Notes: a model not told the origin generated them from the sequence alone. Counted from the stretch's first letter, positions 7,197 through 13,959 are shown. The stretch is DNA of 25,038 bases from an uncultured Faecalibaculum sp. (GCF_910588395.1 NZ_CAJUPA010000035.1:1-25038), one strand, 5' to 3'. Numbers and translations are program-made.

Positions 7197-8258
7197 ATGA
7201 ATCAGAATAAGCGGGATGCCTGCGAAAAACCGGCAAGCGCCTATGTGCATGTGCCTTTCTGTCACGGGATCTGCGCCTACTGCGCGTTTTACCGCCAGGT
7301 GAGCCAGGACAGATCGGCCTGGCTGCAGCAGATCTGCCAGCAGATCCGGGAAACGGATATCGGGCATCTGGACACGCTGTATTTCGGCGGGGGGACTCCG
7401 TCGATTCTGACAGAGGCGGAATTCGACGAACTCCGCCGGCTGTTTCCGAAGGATGTCCCGGAGTTCACCCTGGAATGCAATCCGGAGGACGTCACGCCGC
7501 AAAAGGCAGCTTTCTGGAGATCCCGGGGTGTGAACCGGGTTTCCATGGGGGTCCAGACCTTCGATGACCGCCGGCTGAAGGCCATTGGCCGCCGTCATAC
7601 CGGTGAGCAGGCACTGGGGGCTGTGAAAACCCTGCAGGAAGCTGGGATCACCAATCTGTCCATTGACCTGATCTTCGGACTTCCCGGGCAGACTCTGGCG
7701 GATGTGCAGCGGGATGTGAACCGGTTCCTTTCTCTGGATCTGCCTCATCTGTCCATTTACAGCCTCCAGATCGAGCCGGACAGTGTTTTTGGCCGCCGGG
7801 GGGTGCAGCCCTGTGACGAGGACCTGGAAGCGGATATGTACGAGTGGATTGTCAGAAGGCTGAAGGAAGCGGGCTATGAGCACTATGAGATTTCCAGCTT
7901 TGCGAAACCGGGCTGGTATTCCCGGCACAATCTGGCGTACTGGCAGGACCGGGATTTTTACGGATTCGGTCCCGGGGCTTCCGGTCGTGAGCAGGGTGAA
8001 CGATATCACATGGACCAGGCGGGAAAGCGGATCCCGGATGAGACGGATGCGGCGTTCGAGGCACTGATGATGGGTCTGCGGACGCAGTTTGGAGTGGATC
8101 TGGAAGCATATATCAGCCGGTATGGTACAGATCCCCGCCAGGAACATGCCCCGGTGATCCGGAAATATGCACCTCATTTTCAGGAGCAGGACGGGCGCCT
8201 GTTTCTGGGTGAAGCGGGCAGGGAGATCCTGAACACGATCCTGGTGGAGATGCTGTGA
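7197..8258 (+). CDS. hemW: HemW-type radical SAM heme chaperone / coproporphyrinogen oxidase-like protein
   Basis: HemW is a radical-SAM protein that binds heme and a 4Fe-4S cluster and is thought to deliver heme to target proteins. It is often misannotated as oxygen-independent coproporphyrinogen oxidase. The 353-aa product has the cluster motif C22-x3-C26-x2-C29 within HVPFCHGICAYCAF, then GGGTPS (64-69) and GVQTFDDRRLKAIGR. The length and lack of the N-terminal HemN extension favour HemW. The ribosome site is AGGAGA just before ATG 7197. The frequent downstream genes hrcA-grpE-dnaK are not present. Confidence 0.9.
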   Translation: MNQNKRDACEKPASAYVHVPFCHGICAYCAFYRQVSQDRSAWLQQICQQIRETDIGHLDTLYFGGGTPSILTEAEFDELRRLFPKDVPEFTLECNPEDVTPQKAAFWRSRGVNRVSMGVQTFDDRRLKAIGRRHTGEQALGAVKTLQEAGITNLSIDLIFGLPGQTLADVQRDVNRFLSLDLPHLSIYSLQIEPDSVFGRRGVQPCDEDLEADMYEWIVRRLKEAGYEHYEISSFAKPGWYSRHNLAYWQDRDFYGFGPGASGREQGERYHMDQAGKRIPDETDAAFEALMMGLRTQFGVDLEAYISRYGTDPRQEHAPVIRKYAPHFQEQDGRLFLGEAGREILNTILVEML

Positions 8259-8276
8259 GAAAGAAGAGCTGGCGGG

Positions 8277-8522
8277 ATGGAAATCTGGAAAGCTGAAATG
8301 GACATGGCGGAGGAAATCTGTCAGATGCTGCAGATGGTGATTCAGACAGTCTATCCGAAGCAGCTGTGGCGATCTTCTGTCATCACCATAGCCGTCTGCA
8401 AGCCATGGACGGGATTCGCAGCGACGGCATACGGGCGGCCATCCAGGACCATCGGGCACGGCAGCCTGAATCTGGATTATGATGTCTGTCTGATCCATGA
8501 AATCGCGGAGAAGAAGCTTTAG
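8277..8522 (+). pseudogene. Decayed GNAT-family acetyltransferase
   Basis: The open frame is 81 codons and does not read as a whole protein. Its first 28 residues (MEIWKAEMDMAEEICQML...VIQTVYPK) look like the first strand and helix of GNAT N-acetyltransferases. The homology-like text then moves to the +1 frame at about 8368 (IFCHHHSRLQAMDGIR, then IRAAIQDHR) and returns to the first frame at about 8447 (TIGHGSLN). Two compensating frameshifts are implied. Everything after the GTGS-like strand, including the acetyl-CoA pyrophosphate loop, is missing. Family assignment is by pattern memory, so moderate confidence. It starts 18 nt after hemW. Confidence 0.5.
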
Positions 8523-8528
8523 AGGATT

Positions 8529-8562
8529 TTGTGATGATTCTGTAAATCTGGTATGACATAAT
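8529..8562 (+). promoter_or_regulatory. Pho-box-like operator and promoter, site 1
   Basis: Half sites TTGTGAT (8529-8535) and CTGTAAA (8540-8546) repeat with an 11-bp period. They are followed by exactly 10 nt and a CATAAT -10 (8557-8562) that is preceded by TG (8554-8555). The operator covers the -35 region, as in PhoB/PhoP-activated promoters. Downstream gene: 8582-8839. Confidence 0.65.
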
Positions 8563-8581
8563 ACAGACAGGAGGAACCATC

Positions 8582-8839
8582 ATGAAATATGCAAAGTCTG
8601 TATCCACTGTCATTCGGATCCTGATCGTATTCAATCTGATCGGGTTTGCGGTGCTGTTTCTTGGAGAATCTGTTCAGCCGTTCATCCCGCAGGATAATGG
8701 CTTCTGGATGTCCCTGTCTTTTGCAGGCAGTGTTTTGCGGATGCTGCAGTCCTGCTGCATACCGCTGTATACAGCCGTTGCGCTGTATGCGGTCTGGCTG
8801 CTGATTGAACGAATGGCAGAAGGAAGAACTGACGAGTGA
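8582..8839 (+). CDS. Small membrane protein with two predicted helices, unknown function
   Basis: I do not recognise the family. The 85-aa product has two hydrophobic segments, about residues 10-28 (VIRILIVFNLIGFAVLFLG) and 52-76, with a polar loop between and a charged tail (RMAEGRTDE). There is an ideal AGGAGG ribosome site (8569-8574) 7 nt before ATG 8582, and a Pho-box-like promoter directly upstream, so it looks expressed and regulated. It is monocistronic: the next gene has its own similar promoter. A role in the membrane under phosphate or envelope stress is a guess from the promoter only. Confidence 0.65.
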   Translation: MKYAKSVSTVIRILIVFNLIGFAVLFLGESVQPFIPQDNGFWMSLSFAGSVLRMLQSCCIPLYTAVALYAVWLLIERMAEGRTDE

Positions 8840-8881
8840 AAACAACACGGAAATAAACCATTACGTCGTGATATTGGGATT

Positions 8882-8916
8882 CTGTAATGATTCTGTAAAA
8901 GCAGTCCGGTCAAACT
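8882..8916 (+). promoter_or_regulatory. Pho-box-like operator and promoter, site 2
   Basis: CTGTAAT (8882-8888) and CTGTAAA (8893-8899) are direct repeats with an 11-bp period, the best match of the three sites to the E. coli Pho-box layout. The -10 is weak (TCAAAC at 8910 or CAAACT at 8911). Downstream is the frameshifted secreted protein gene at 8956. Confidence 0.65.
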
Positions 8917-8955
8917 GAAATCAGAAAGAAATGCATCAAGCGTGGAAGGTGCCGT

Positions 8956-9326
8956 ATGAATCGTGTAACTGCCATGAAGGCTGCAGCCGCCAGTCTGTTT
9001 CTCCCACCAAATATATATGTTTTGCGAGTCACAGCCTGGGAAATCCCGGCAGCTGAAGTCCAGGAGGAGCAGACCATTCAGCCACGCGCAGCGGAAACCT
9101 GGTACGGAACCAGCCCGGTGCAGGTGGGATCAAATCTGAAGGCGACGGTGGCTGCAAGACGGACAATCCACAGCAGTCAGTGGTCCAACAGTGCTGGTTT
9201 TTGGAGTCAAACTGTAATGGAGCTGTTTCGTATGTACATCAGGGAATAACAGCTGGTTACATTTATGTTACCGTTAGCATGAACGGAATGCTTGTGAGTG
9301 TGAACGTTCCAGTCTATCCAGTTTAA
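8956..9326 (+). pseudogene. Small secreted protein gene with a single frameshift
   Basis: From ATG 8956 (ribosome site GGAAGGTG) the frame gives a probable signal-like N-terminus, then IQPRAAETWYGTSPVQVG and ARRTIHSSQWS, and stops at 9249 after an unlikely MELFRMYIRE tail. In the other frame, from AAT at 9216, the text continues smoothly: NGAVSYVHQGI, AGYIYVTVSMNG, SVNVPVYPV, stop at 9324-9326. A one-base deletion at about 9216 explains it; the restored protein would be about 123 aa, a beta-rich exported protein. It could be a sequencing error. The family is not recognised. Confidence 0.6.
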
Positions 9327-9335
9327 AGAATTCAG

Positions 9336-9369
9336 TTTTAAAAGGCATCTTTCGGGATGTCTTTTAAAA
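9336..9369 (+). terminator. Long hairpin terminator after the secreted protein gene
   Basis: A 14-bp stem (9336-9349 with 9356-9369, one G-T pair) is closed by TTTCGG. The stem begins TTTTAAAAG and ends CTTTTAAAA, so it could stop transcription in both directions. Confidence 0.7.
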
Positions 9370-9595
9370 TATCTATAGCGTAAACCGATGCCGGATTCCC
9401 GATCCTGGCTGCTCTGTTCCTGCTTCCATGGACCTGATTTCTGTCGGTTATCTGTCTGTGGTGTCTGGAAACAGTCAGTTCTCTTCTGATCTGCCACGTC
9501 CTGATCAGAAGACTGACTGGCGTTGCGGTGAGCCCTGCGCATGACAGAACAGTCCTGTACAGGGGCAACGTGCAGCCGGGCACAAAGGTTAGACC
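9370..9595 (+). other. Region without an intact gene, probable coding remnant
   Basis: No open frame looks like a protein. One frame reads FPILAALFLLPW, a stop, then SVICLWCLETVSSLLICHVL-like hydrophobic text (codon 35 or so), which resembles a broken membrane segment. It may be the tail of another permease belonging to the remnant that follows. Weak evidence. Confidence 0.25.
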
Positions 9596-10249
9596 CTGCA
9601 AAGTCTTTCCCTGCGGTTTCTGCGTTTTCATGAGTCTCAGATTATTGCACTCGTGGCAATTCTGGCGGGACTGACTGCCTCTGCAGACCAGCAACTGGCG
9701 GCTGGAATGGACGGATCAGGGTCAAAGTCCGCTGCGGTCTCTGGAGTCTGTCAATTCCTGGCAGCCTTCCATTGATACGGGCAGTTCTTCCGGGATGATA
9801 GCTGTGGATACAGCGCTGTTCAGTCCAGGTTCGTCTCCAGTCAAAGATGCCTGGGATGAGGATATGTTTGAAGAGAAAGGCTGGAAAAATGGAGAGGCAG
9901 TGATTCTGTATCTGCCACCCATGGTTGTTCAGGACGGAACTCTGGTTTCGGGGCAAACGGTCAAACTGATTTCCCCGGAGGGGGCTGTCCGGGAGATGAC
10001 GTTTTCCGGTATTATTGCAGATGAGATCAATCAGGACAGATTTGCTGACGCGGAGCAGAATTTCTGGAGTATCGTTTTTGCGAATCCATATACGGTGATC
10101 GTGTCCGGGGCTTTTTTGAGGAAGAACCTGTGAATGTGATGGAATTCCGGTCAGAGAAGGACGAAGAGATGCTCCTGGAAACCATCACTCTGGATGACGG
10201 TGCAGCAATGGATGAACCGGAAGAAAAGGGAAAGGACTGGATATCATGA
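9596..10249 (+). pseudogene. Fragment of FtsX/MacB-like ABC permease, frameshifted
   Basis: Three frame segments join into one protein-like text. From 9596: SLSLRFLRFHESQIIALVAI, a basic stretch then a membrane helix. From about 9690: NWRLEWTDQGQSPLRSLES through ALFSPGSSPVKDAW, DMFEEKGWKNGEAVILYLPP and VQDGTLVSGQTVKLISPEG. From the T6 run at 10112-10117: FFEEEPVNVMEFRSEKDEE to the stop at 10247-10249. This fits the first helix and large extracellular domain of FtsX-type permeases. The start codon and the C-terminal three-helix core are missing, and no ATPase gene is nearby. The stop overlaps the next ATG. The intact sub-frame 9795-10133 alone is not a credible gene. Confidence 0.5.
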
Positions 10250-10488
10250 GCAAATATGATCCGCTGTGGAGCTGGATAGGGAAAACAGACAAGGACAGCC
10301 TGAAGCTGTCCTTTGAAGAAGCAGAGAAGATCCTGGGATTTCCCATTGATCATTCCTTTCTGAGATTCAAGAAAGAATTGTCCGGCTATGGCTGGGAAGT
10401 GCAGAAGATTTCCCTGAAACAGCAGACCATTCTGTTCCACCGCCTGATGACACAGAATCAGTCTTCAGCGGCTGCGTCCGGGAACTGA
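10246..10488 (+). CDS. Small protein, DUF7662-like
   Basis: The 80-aa soluble protein begins SKYDPLWSWIGKTDKDSLKLSFEEAEKILGFPID, here given in parts: SKYDPLWSWI, LSFEEAEKILGFPID and GWEVQKISLKQQTILFHR. From memory this matches small uncharacterised proteins with a YDPLW start and an LTFEEIE core (DUF7662), some of which are linked to DNA-binding or restriction-type contexts. No function is established. The ATG overlaps the stop of the permease remnant (ATGA), so it was once translationally coupled. GGAAAGGA upstream is a weak ribosome site. The last dozen residues (MTQNQSSAAASGN) are low-complexity. Confidence 0.6.
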   Translation: MSKYDPLWSWIGKTDKDSLKLSFEEAEKILGFPIDHSFLRFKKELSGYGWEVQKISLKQQTILFHRLMTQNQSSAAASGN

Positions 10489-10507
10489 CTGTCCGAAGTC
10501 AGCCGAA

Positions 10508-10610
10508 GCAAAAAAAGAGCCGGTTTGTCGCACAGCTCTCCGGGATACCGGATCAGGCAGACCGCAGGTGTCTGGTCTGCATAGAGAAGGATATGGTTGC
10601 CGGTATCTGC
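10508..10610 (-). ncRNA. Candidate small regulatory RNA, about 100 nt
   Basis: Read on the minus strand, a predicted start near 10610 follows a Pho-box-like promoter. The transcript would fold into an outer 8-bp stem GATACCGG / CCGGTATC (10607-10600 with 10551-10544) that encloses a perfect 7-bp hairpin GCAGACC / GGTCTGC (10580-10574 with 10563-10557). It ends in a terminator hairpin AGAGC / GCTCT (10539-10535 with 10520-10516) followed by seven U. Between the outer stem and the inner hairpin lies an unpaired CCAUAUCCUUCUCUAU, able to pair with purine-rich ribosome sites. No ribosome site or convincing ORF is present (the only ATG gives nine codons). Confidence 0.55.
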
Positions 10611-10616
10611 AGTTTC

Positions 10617-10652
10617 AGGATACTCTGCGAAGATTACAGAAACGTTACAGAT
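10617..10652 (-). promoter_or_regulatory. Pho-box-like operator and promoter, site 3, minus strand
   Basis: On the minus strand CTGTAAC (10650-10644) and CTGTAAT (10639-10633) repeat at an 11-bp period, then 10 nt, then TATCCT (10622-10617) as -10. The geometry is identical to site 1. It faces away from rpsO and towards the candidate small RNA. Confidence 0.65.
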
Positions 10653-10715
10653 TTCGATTTTCTGTGCAAACTGACAGATCAGAGAGTCCGGCGTCCGTAT
10701 GATGGTATCTGCCTC

Positions 10716-10744
10716 TTGACACGCCTCTGGTTCTGGCGGATAAT
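10716..10744 (+). promoter_or_regulatory. rpsO promoter
   Basis: Consensus TTGACA (10716-10721), a 17-bp spacer and GATAAT (10739-10744). The predicted leader of about 75 nt contains a small CAGG/CCTG hairpin. S15 leader autoregulation is known in other bacteria, but I cannot identify the S15 site here. Confidence 0.85.
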
Positions 10745-10825
10745 TATCTGGATTTTGGGCTGAGATTCAGGACACTCCGACCTGTTTCACGGACCAGAAG
10801 GACCATTTACAAGGAGGAACTTACC

Positions 10826-11092
10826 ATGCTGCTGAAAGCGGAAAAACAGGCAATCATGAAAGAGTATGCACGTCACGAAGGTGACACCGGTTCGCCGGAA
10901 GTGCAGATTGCCGTACTGACTGAAGAAATCAACCGTCTGACTGACCACTTCAAGGACCACAAGCACGACTACCACTCCATGCGGGGTCTGTACAAGAAGG
11001 TTGGCCGCCGGAAACACCTGCTGGCTTACCTGAAGAAGGAAGACCTGGACCGGTACAAGACACTGATCGCACGTCTGGGCCTGCGCAAGTAA
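10826..11092 (+). CDS. rpsO: 30S ribosomal protein S15
   Basis: S15 binds the central domain of 16S rRNA early in 30S assembly and forms a bridge to the 50S subunit. The 88-aa length is standard. Family signatures are visible: HEGDTGSPEVQIAVLT, LTDHFKDHKHDYHSMRGL and GRRKHLLAYLKKED, ending in the typical short basic tail. AGGAGG precedes ATG 10826 at good spacing. It has its own strong promoter and terminator. In many bacteria it lies beside pnp; here about 3 kb of other genes separate the two. Confidence 0.97.
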   Translation: MLLKAEKQAIMKEYARHEGDTGSPEVQIAVLTEEINRLTDHFKDHKHDYHSMRGLYKKVGRRKHLLAYLKKEDLDRYKTLIARLGLRK

Positions 11093-11100
11093 GACACTGA

Positions 11101-11122
11101 AAAACCGCTTCGGCGGTTTTTT
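11101..11122 (+). terminator. rpsO terminator
   Basis: AAAACCGC (11101-11108), TTCG tetraloop, GCGGTTTT (11113-11120) and further T residues, 9 nt after the stop codon. Confidence 0.92.
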
Positions 11123-11228
11123 CTTTTGCCACAGGCGGCTTTTAAGACCTGCAGCGGGCAGGCATCCCCCGTGCATTTCTCCTTCCTGCAAACGGATAAT
11201 GCCAAAGGAAGAAAAGGAGGAAGAAATC

Positions 11229-11867
11229 ATGAAAGTATTTGTTGCAGGCGGGACAGGCCGTGTGGCTCAATATGTCATCAGGGATCTTCTGGCAAAAGGA
11301 GACATGGTGGCAGCCGGATGCCGTCATCCGGAAAAACTGGAACACCAGGAAGGTCTTGTGCCCGTGCAGATGGACCTCCATGCAGATGTCAGGGATCTGG
11401 CAGCACTCATCCGCGGCTGTGATGCGGTGTATTTTCTGGCGGGATCCAGAGGAAAGGATCTGCTGCAGACAGATGCCTTTGGTGCAGTCAAGCTGATGCA
11501 GGCGGCGCAGCAGGCAGGAATTTCCCGGTTTGTCATGCTGAGCTCCATGTTTGCGCTGCAGCCGGAGAAATGGAAACAGGAACCTGGCATCGATACGATC
11601 ATTGACTATGATATTGCCAAATTCTTCGCTGACCACTGGCTCTCTCATAATACAAAGCTGGACTGGACCATTGTACAGGCCGGACTGCTGCAGGAGACAC
11701 CGGGTACCGGAAAAATCGAACTGGATCCGGCACACGAAGGCGGGATCTCCATCGAAGACATTGCAGCTGTTCTCGCAGATGTGCTGACCATGAAAAACAC
11801 CTATGGAAAAATCATCATGGCAAAGAACGGGGATACCCCCATCAAAGAGGCGCTGGCTGCTGTCTGA
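11229..11867 (+). CDS. NAD(P)-binding atypical short-chain dehydrogenase (NmrA/SDR5-like)
   Basis: The 212-aa protein has a Rossmann start MKVFVAGGTGRVAQYVI, a GTGxxA nucleotide-binding variant. Then follow VYFLAGSRGKDLLQTD, AAQQAGISRFVMLSSM and the KxDWTIVQAGLL strand of the YwnB/YtfG-like SDR subgroup, with an active-site-like Y in DYDIAKFFADHW. These proteins are NAD(P)H-dependent oxidoreductases or redox sensors of unknown substrate. ATG 11229 is chosen because AGGAGG lies at 11215-11220; an upstream in-frame ATG at 11199 has no ribosome site. It is a single-gene unit with its own terminator, convergent with the response regulator gene. Confidence 0.85.
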   Translation: MKVFVAGGTGRVAQYVIRDLLAKGDMVAAGCRHPEKLEHQEGLVPVQMDLHADVRDLAALIRGCDAVYFLAGSRGKDLLQTDAFGAVKLMQAAQQAGISRFVMLSSMFALQPEKWKQEPGIDTIIDYDIAKFFADHWLSHNTKLDWTIVQAGLLQETPGTGKIELDPAHEGGISIEDIAAVLADVLTMKNTYGKIIMAKNGDTPIKEALAAV

Positions 11868-11888
11868 TACAGATACAGGCATGACAGA

Positions 11889-11924
11889 AAAAGGCTGGAT
11901 CCATTGCACAGGGTCCAGCCTTTT
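11889..11924 (+). terminator. Terminator of the SDR gene
   Basis: AAGGCTGGATCC-type arm (11889-11902) pairs with 11911-11924 with one mismatch-like T-G pair and an A-rich/T-rich base on either side. It stops plus-strand transcription and could also stop the convergent minus-strand gene. Confidence 0.85.
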
Positions 11925-11948
11925 CAGTACACCAGCCTTTTCAGTACA
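11915..11948 (+). repeat. Perfect 17-bp tandem duplication
   Basis: CCAGCCTTTTCAGTACA is present twice without a gap (11915-11931 and 11932-11948). Copy 1 contains the descending arm of the SDR gene terminator; copy 2 contains the stop codon (11941-11943) of the minus-strand response regulator gene. Confidence 0.95.
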
Positions 11949-12732
11949 AAGGAATGGTTCCCGCATATGGATGCGGGTTCCGGGTTCGAATCCCATACGG
12001 TTCGGCATACACCTGACGAAGTGCTGTCAGTTCTGTGAGCGGTGCGGAAAGCAGAACGAAATCCGGCGCTTTGACTGTCTTCAGACTCTCTTTCAGGTTT
12101 TCCAAATCCTGATCGGGATTCTCGATCAGCAGCGCATACTGGCGGTCCTGTGGATTCAGGACAATGACGTCTCTGCCTGCCAGCAGGGAAGGGAGCCGGC
12201 GGCAGAACAGTTCGGCGGATGAAGACACAGAATCGCTGGAACCTGCTGCCAGGATCCAGCTCCTGTTCTGCAGACTGTCCGGTACCTCCGTTTCATATCC
12301 TGCCAGAATTCTGTTGAGTGCAGTGACTGCATCCGCAGTGTCGTGGTCCTGCCGGGAAAGCCGTCCCCTGATTTTTTGCAGCGATTCCAGAAGCGTGGCA
12401 GGAGACAGGGCCGGTTTGAGAATGTAGTCGGCGGCTCCATGGGTCAGGGTGTTTCGGACATAGTCGAATTCCGAGTAGGAACTGAGTACGATCACCTGAG
12501 TATCAGGACAGATTTCCTGCAGCCGGCTGGTCAGTTCCATGCCATCCATCTCGGGCATGATGATATCGGATATCACCAGATCCGGGTGGCGGGATTGTGC
12601 CAGTTCCAGGGCTTCCCGCCCGTTGGCGGCTTTGCCGATGATCGTGAATCCTTCTTTTTCCCAGTCGATCATGAATTCCACACCCTGACGGATCAGGTAT
12701 TCATCATCAACGATCAGTACGCTGTATTTCAT
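11941..12732 (-). CDS. YesN-type response regulator lacking its AraC DNA-binding domain (possible truncated gene)
   Basis: The 263-aa product starts with a complete receiver domain: acidic pocket D9-D10, phosphoacceptor D56 in LVISDIIMPEMDG, S84/S85 and K106 in ADYILKP. A variable middle domain follows (about 120-263). YesN-like regulators usually continue to about 500 aa with a C-terminal AraC-type helix-turn-helix; this protein stops at PYAGTIPLY with no such domain, and no histidine kinase is nearby. ATG 12732 is chosen because homology begins at MKYSVLIVDDE; upstream in-frame codons are non-conserved, and the ribosome site is weak. It is probably a decaying regulator, or a regulator of protein partners only. 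Confidence 0.75.
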   Translation of the reverse strand: MKYSVLIVDDEYLIRQGVEFMIDWEKEGFTIIGKAANGREALELAQSRHPDLVISDIIMPEMDGMELTSRLQEICPDTQVIVLSSYSEFDYVRNTLTHGAADYILKPALSPATLLESLQKIRGRLSRQDHDTADAVTALNRILAGYETEVPDSLQNRSWILAAGSSDSVSSSAELFCRRLPSLLAGRDVIVLNPQDRQYALLIENPDQDLENLKESLKTVKAPDFVLLSAPLTELTALRQVYAEPYGIRTRNPHPYAGTIPLY

Positions 12733-12829
12733 AAATCTATCATCGCATATCTTCCGCAGATCCTCACAGGCATGGGAGGCCGGAGCCCCGGGAAAAGAGC
12801 CGGTCCAGGAAATCTGCAACCAGCCGGTT

Positions 12830-13747
12830 TCAGGGAATCCGGTGCCCGGCTGCCTGATACAGGGCATACCATTCTTTTCTGGTCAGATGCAGATTCCGCG
12901 CTTTGGCCATATCCAGAATGCGTTCTGTTTTGCTGGAACCGGTGACCACCTGCATCCCTGCCGGATGACGCAGGATCCAGGCGGCGGCGATGGCGGATTT
13001 TGAGACACCGTATTTTTCAGCCAGTTTCTCCAGCAGTATGTTCAGTTCCGGAAACTCCGGATGATCCAGAAATGTGCCCTCCCAGTCACCGAACTGCAGC
13101 GGGCTCCAGGTCTGGATCGTGATTCCTTTGGCCCGCATGGAATCCAGGACATGGCCGTCCCGGTCGATGGACCCTTCTGTGGGCATGTTGGTTTCCAGTC
13201 CGGAGGATATCATCCAGGAATTGGGGATGGACAGCTGCAGCTGATTCACCAGCAGCGGCTGATGAACGGCGCTTTCCAGCAGTTCAATCTGTCCCGGGGT
13301 GAAATTCGAGACACCGAAATACCTGACTTTTCCGGCAGCCTGCAGTTCATCAAAGGCAGCTGCGATTTCCGAAGGTTCCATCAACGCATCCGGGCGATGC
13401 AGAATCAGCAGATCCAGATACCCGGTCTGCAGCCGTGCCAGAATTCTGTCCACGGCGTCCAGAATGTATTCCCGGGATAAATCGTAATATCCCTCCCGGA
13501 TCCCGCATTTGGACTGCAGGATCAGCTGTTCTCTCGGTGTCTGACAAAGCTGCAGAGCCTGGCCGAACTTTTCTTCGCAGATACCGTTTCCGTAAATATC
13601 CGCATGGTCATAGTGCAGGATACCTTCCCCGGCCAGGCGGTCGATCATGTCCGCGATCTGTTCCGGCGTCAGCGAATCGAACCGCATACAGCCCACAACG
13701 ATTTCTCCTGTCTGAGGCAATATATGTTTCAGCTTGATGTCATTCAT
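12830..13747 (-). CDS. Aldo/keto reductase, YdhF-like
   Basis: This is an NADPH-dependent oxidoreductase of the aldo/keto reductase superfamily; its substrate is unknown. The 305-aa length fits the YdhF/Tas-like subgroup. The catalytic tetrad is complete: D47 and Y52 (in HYDHADIYGNG), K80 (in LQSKCGI) and H117 (in LLILHRPD). FGVSNFTPGQIELL and VVTGSSKTERI are the usual cofactor-side motifs. ATG 13747 is preceded by GGAGGAA at good spacing; the open frame upstream to 13852 is not conserved-looking. The truncated response regulator lies 97 nt downstream on the same strand. Confidence 0.9.
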   Translation of the reverse strand: MNDIKLKHILPQTGEIVVGCMRFDSLTPEQIADMIDRLAGEGILHYDHADIYGNGICEEKFGQALQLCQTPREQLILQSKCGIREGYYDLSREYILDAVDRILARLQTGYLDLLILHRPDALMEPSEIAAAFDELQAAGKVRYFGVSNFTPGQIELLESAVHQPLLVNQLQLSIPNSWMISSGLETNMPTEGSIDRDGHVLDSMRAKGITIQTWSPLQFGDWEGTFLDHPEFPELNILLEKLAEKYGVSKSAIAAAWILRHPAGMQVVTGSSKTERILDMAKARNLHLTRKEWYALYQAAGHRIP

Positions 13748-13959
13748 TTTCGTTCCTCCATCATCTTGCATGAATCCATCATACCGGCTGCTGTCGGGCA
13801 GAGAAAAGTGTGCAGGACAGAGCTCTGGATCGTTGCTGGATAGCGGATACACATGAACCGTGTTTGTCGCCTTCCTCCAGTCCAGGAAACCGGTTCAGGA
13901 CAGATCACTTCAACAGCTGCCGGACTTGTCCATCATCGGCAGGAGTGGCAAATTCCAGA

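Noticed and set aside
7125..8498. 457-codon minus-strand frame opposite hemW
   Set aside because: HemW on the plus strand has catalytic motifs; this frame has none and no ribosome site.
9795..10133. 112-codon frame as an independent gene
   Set aside because: It starts mid-domain with no ribosome site, and its text continues upstream and downstream in other frames, so it is a segment of the permease remnant.
10027..10440. 137-codon minus-strand frame over the DUF7662-like gene
   Set aside because: The plus-strand protein text is family-like; the minus frame is a shadow and has no start signal.
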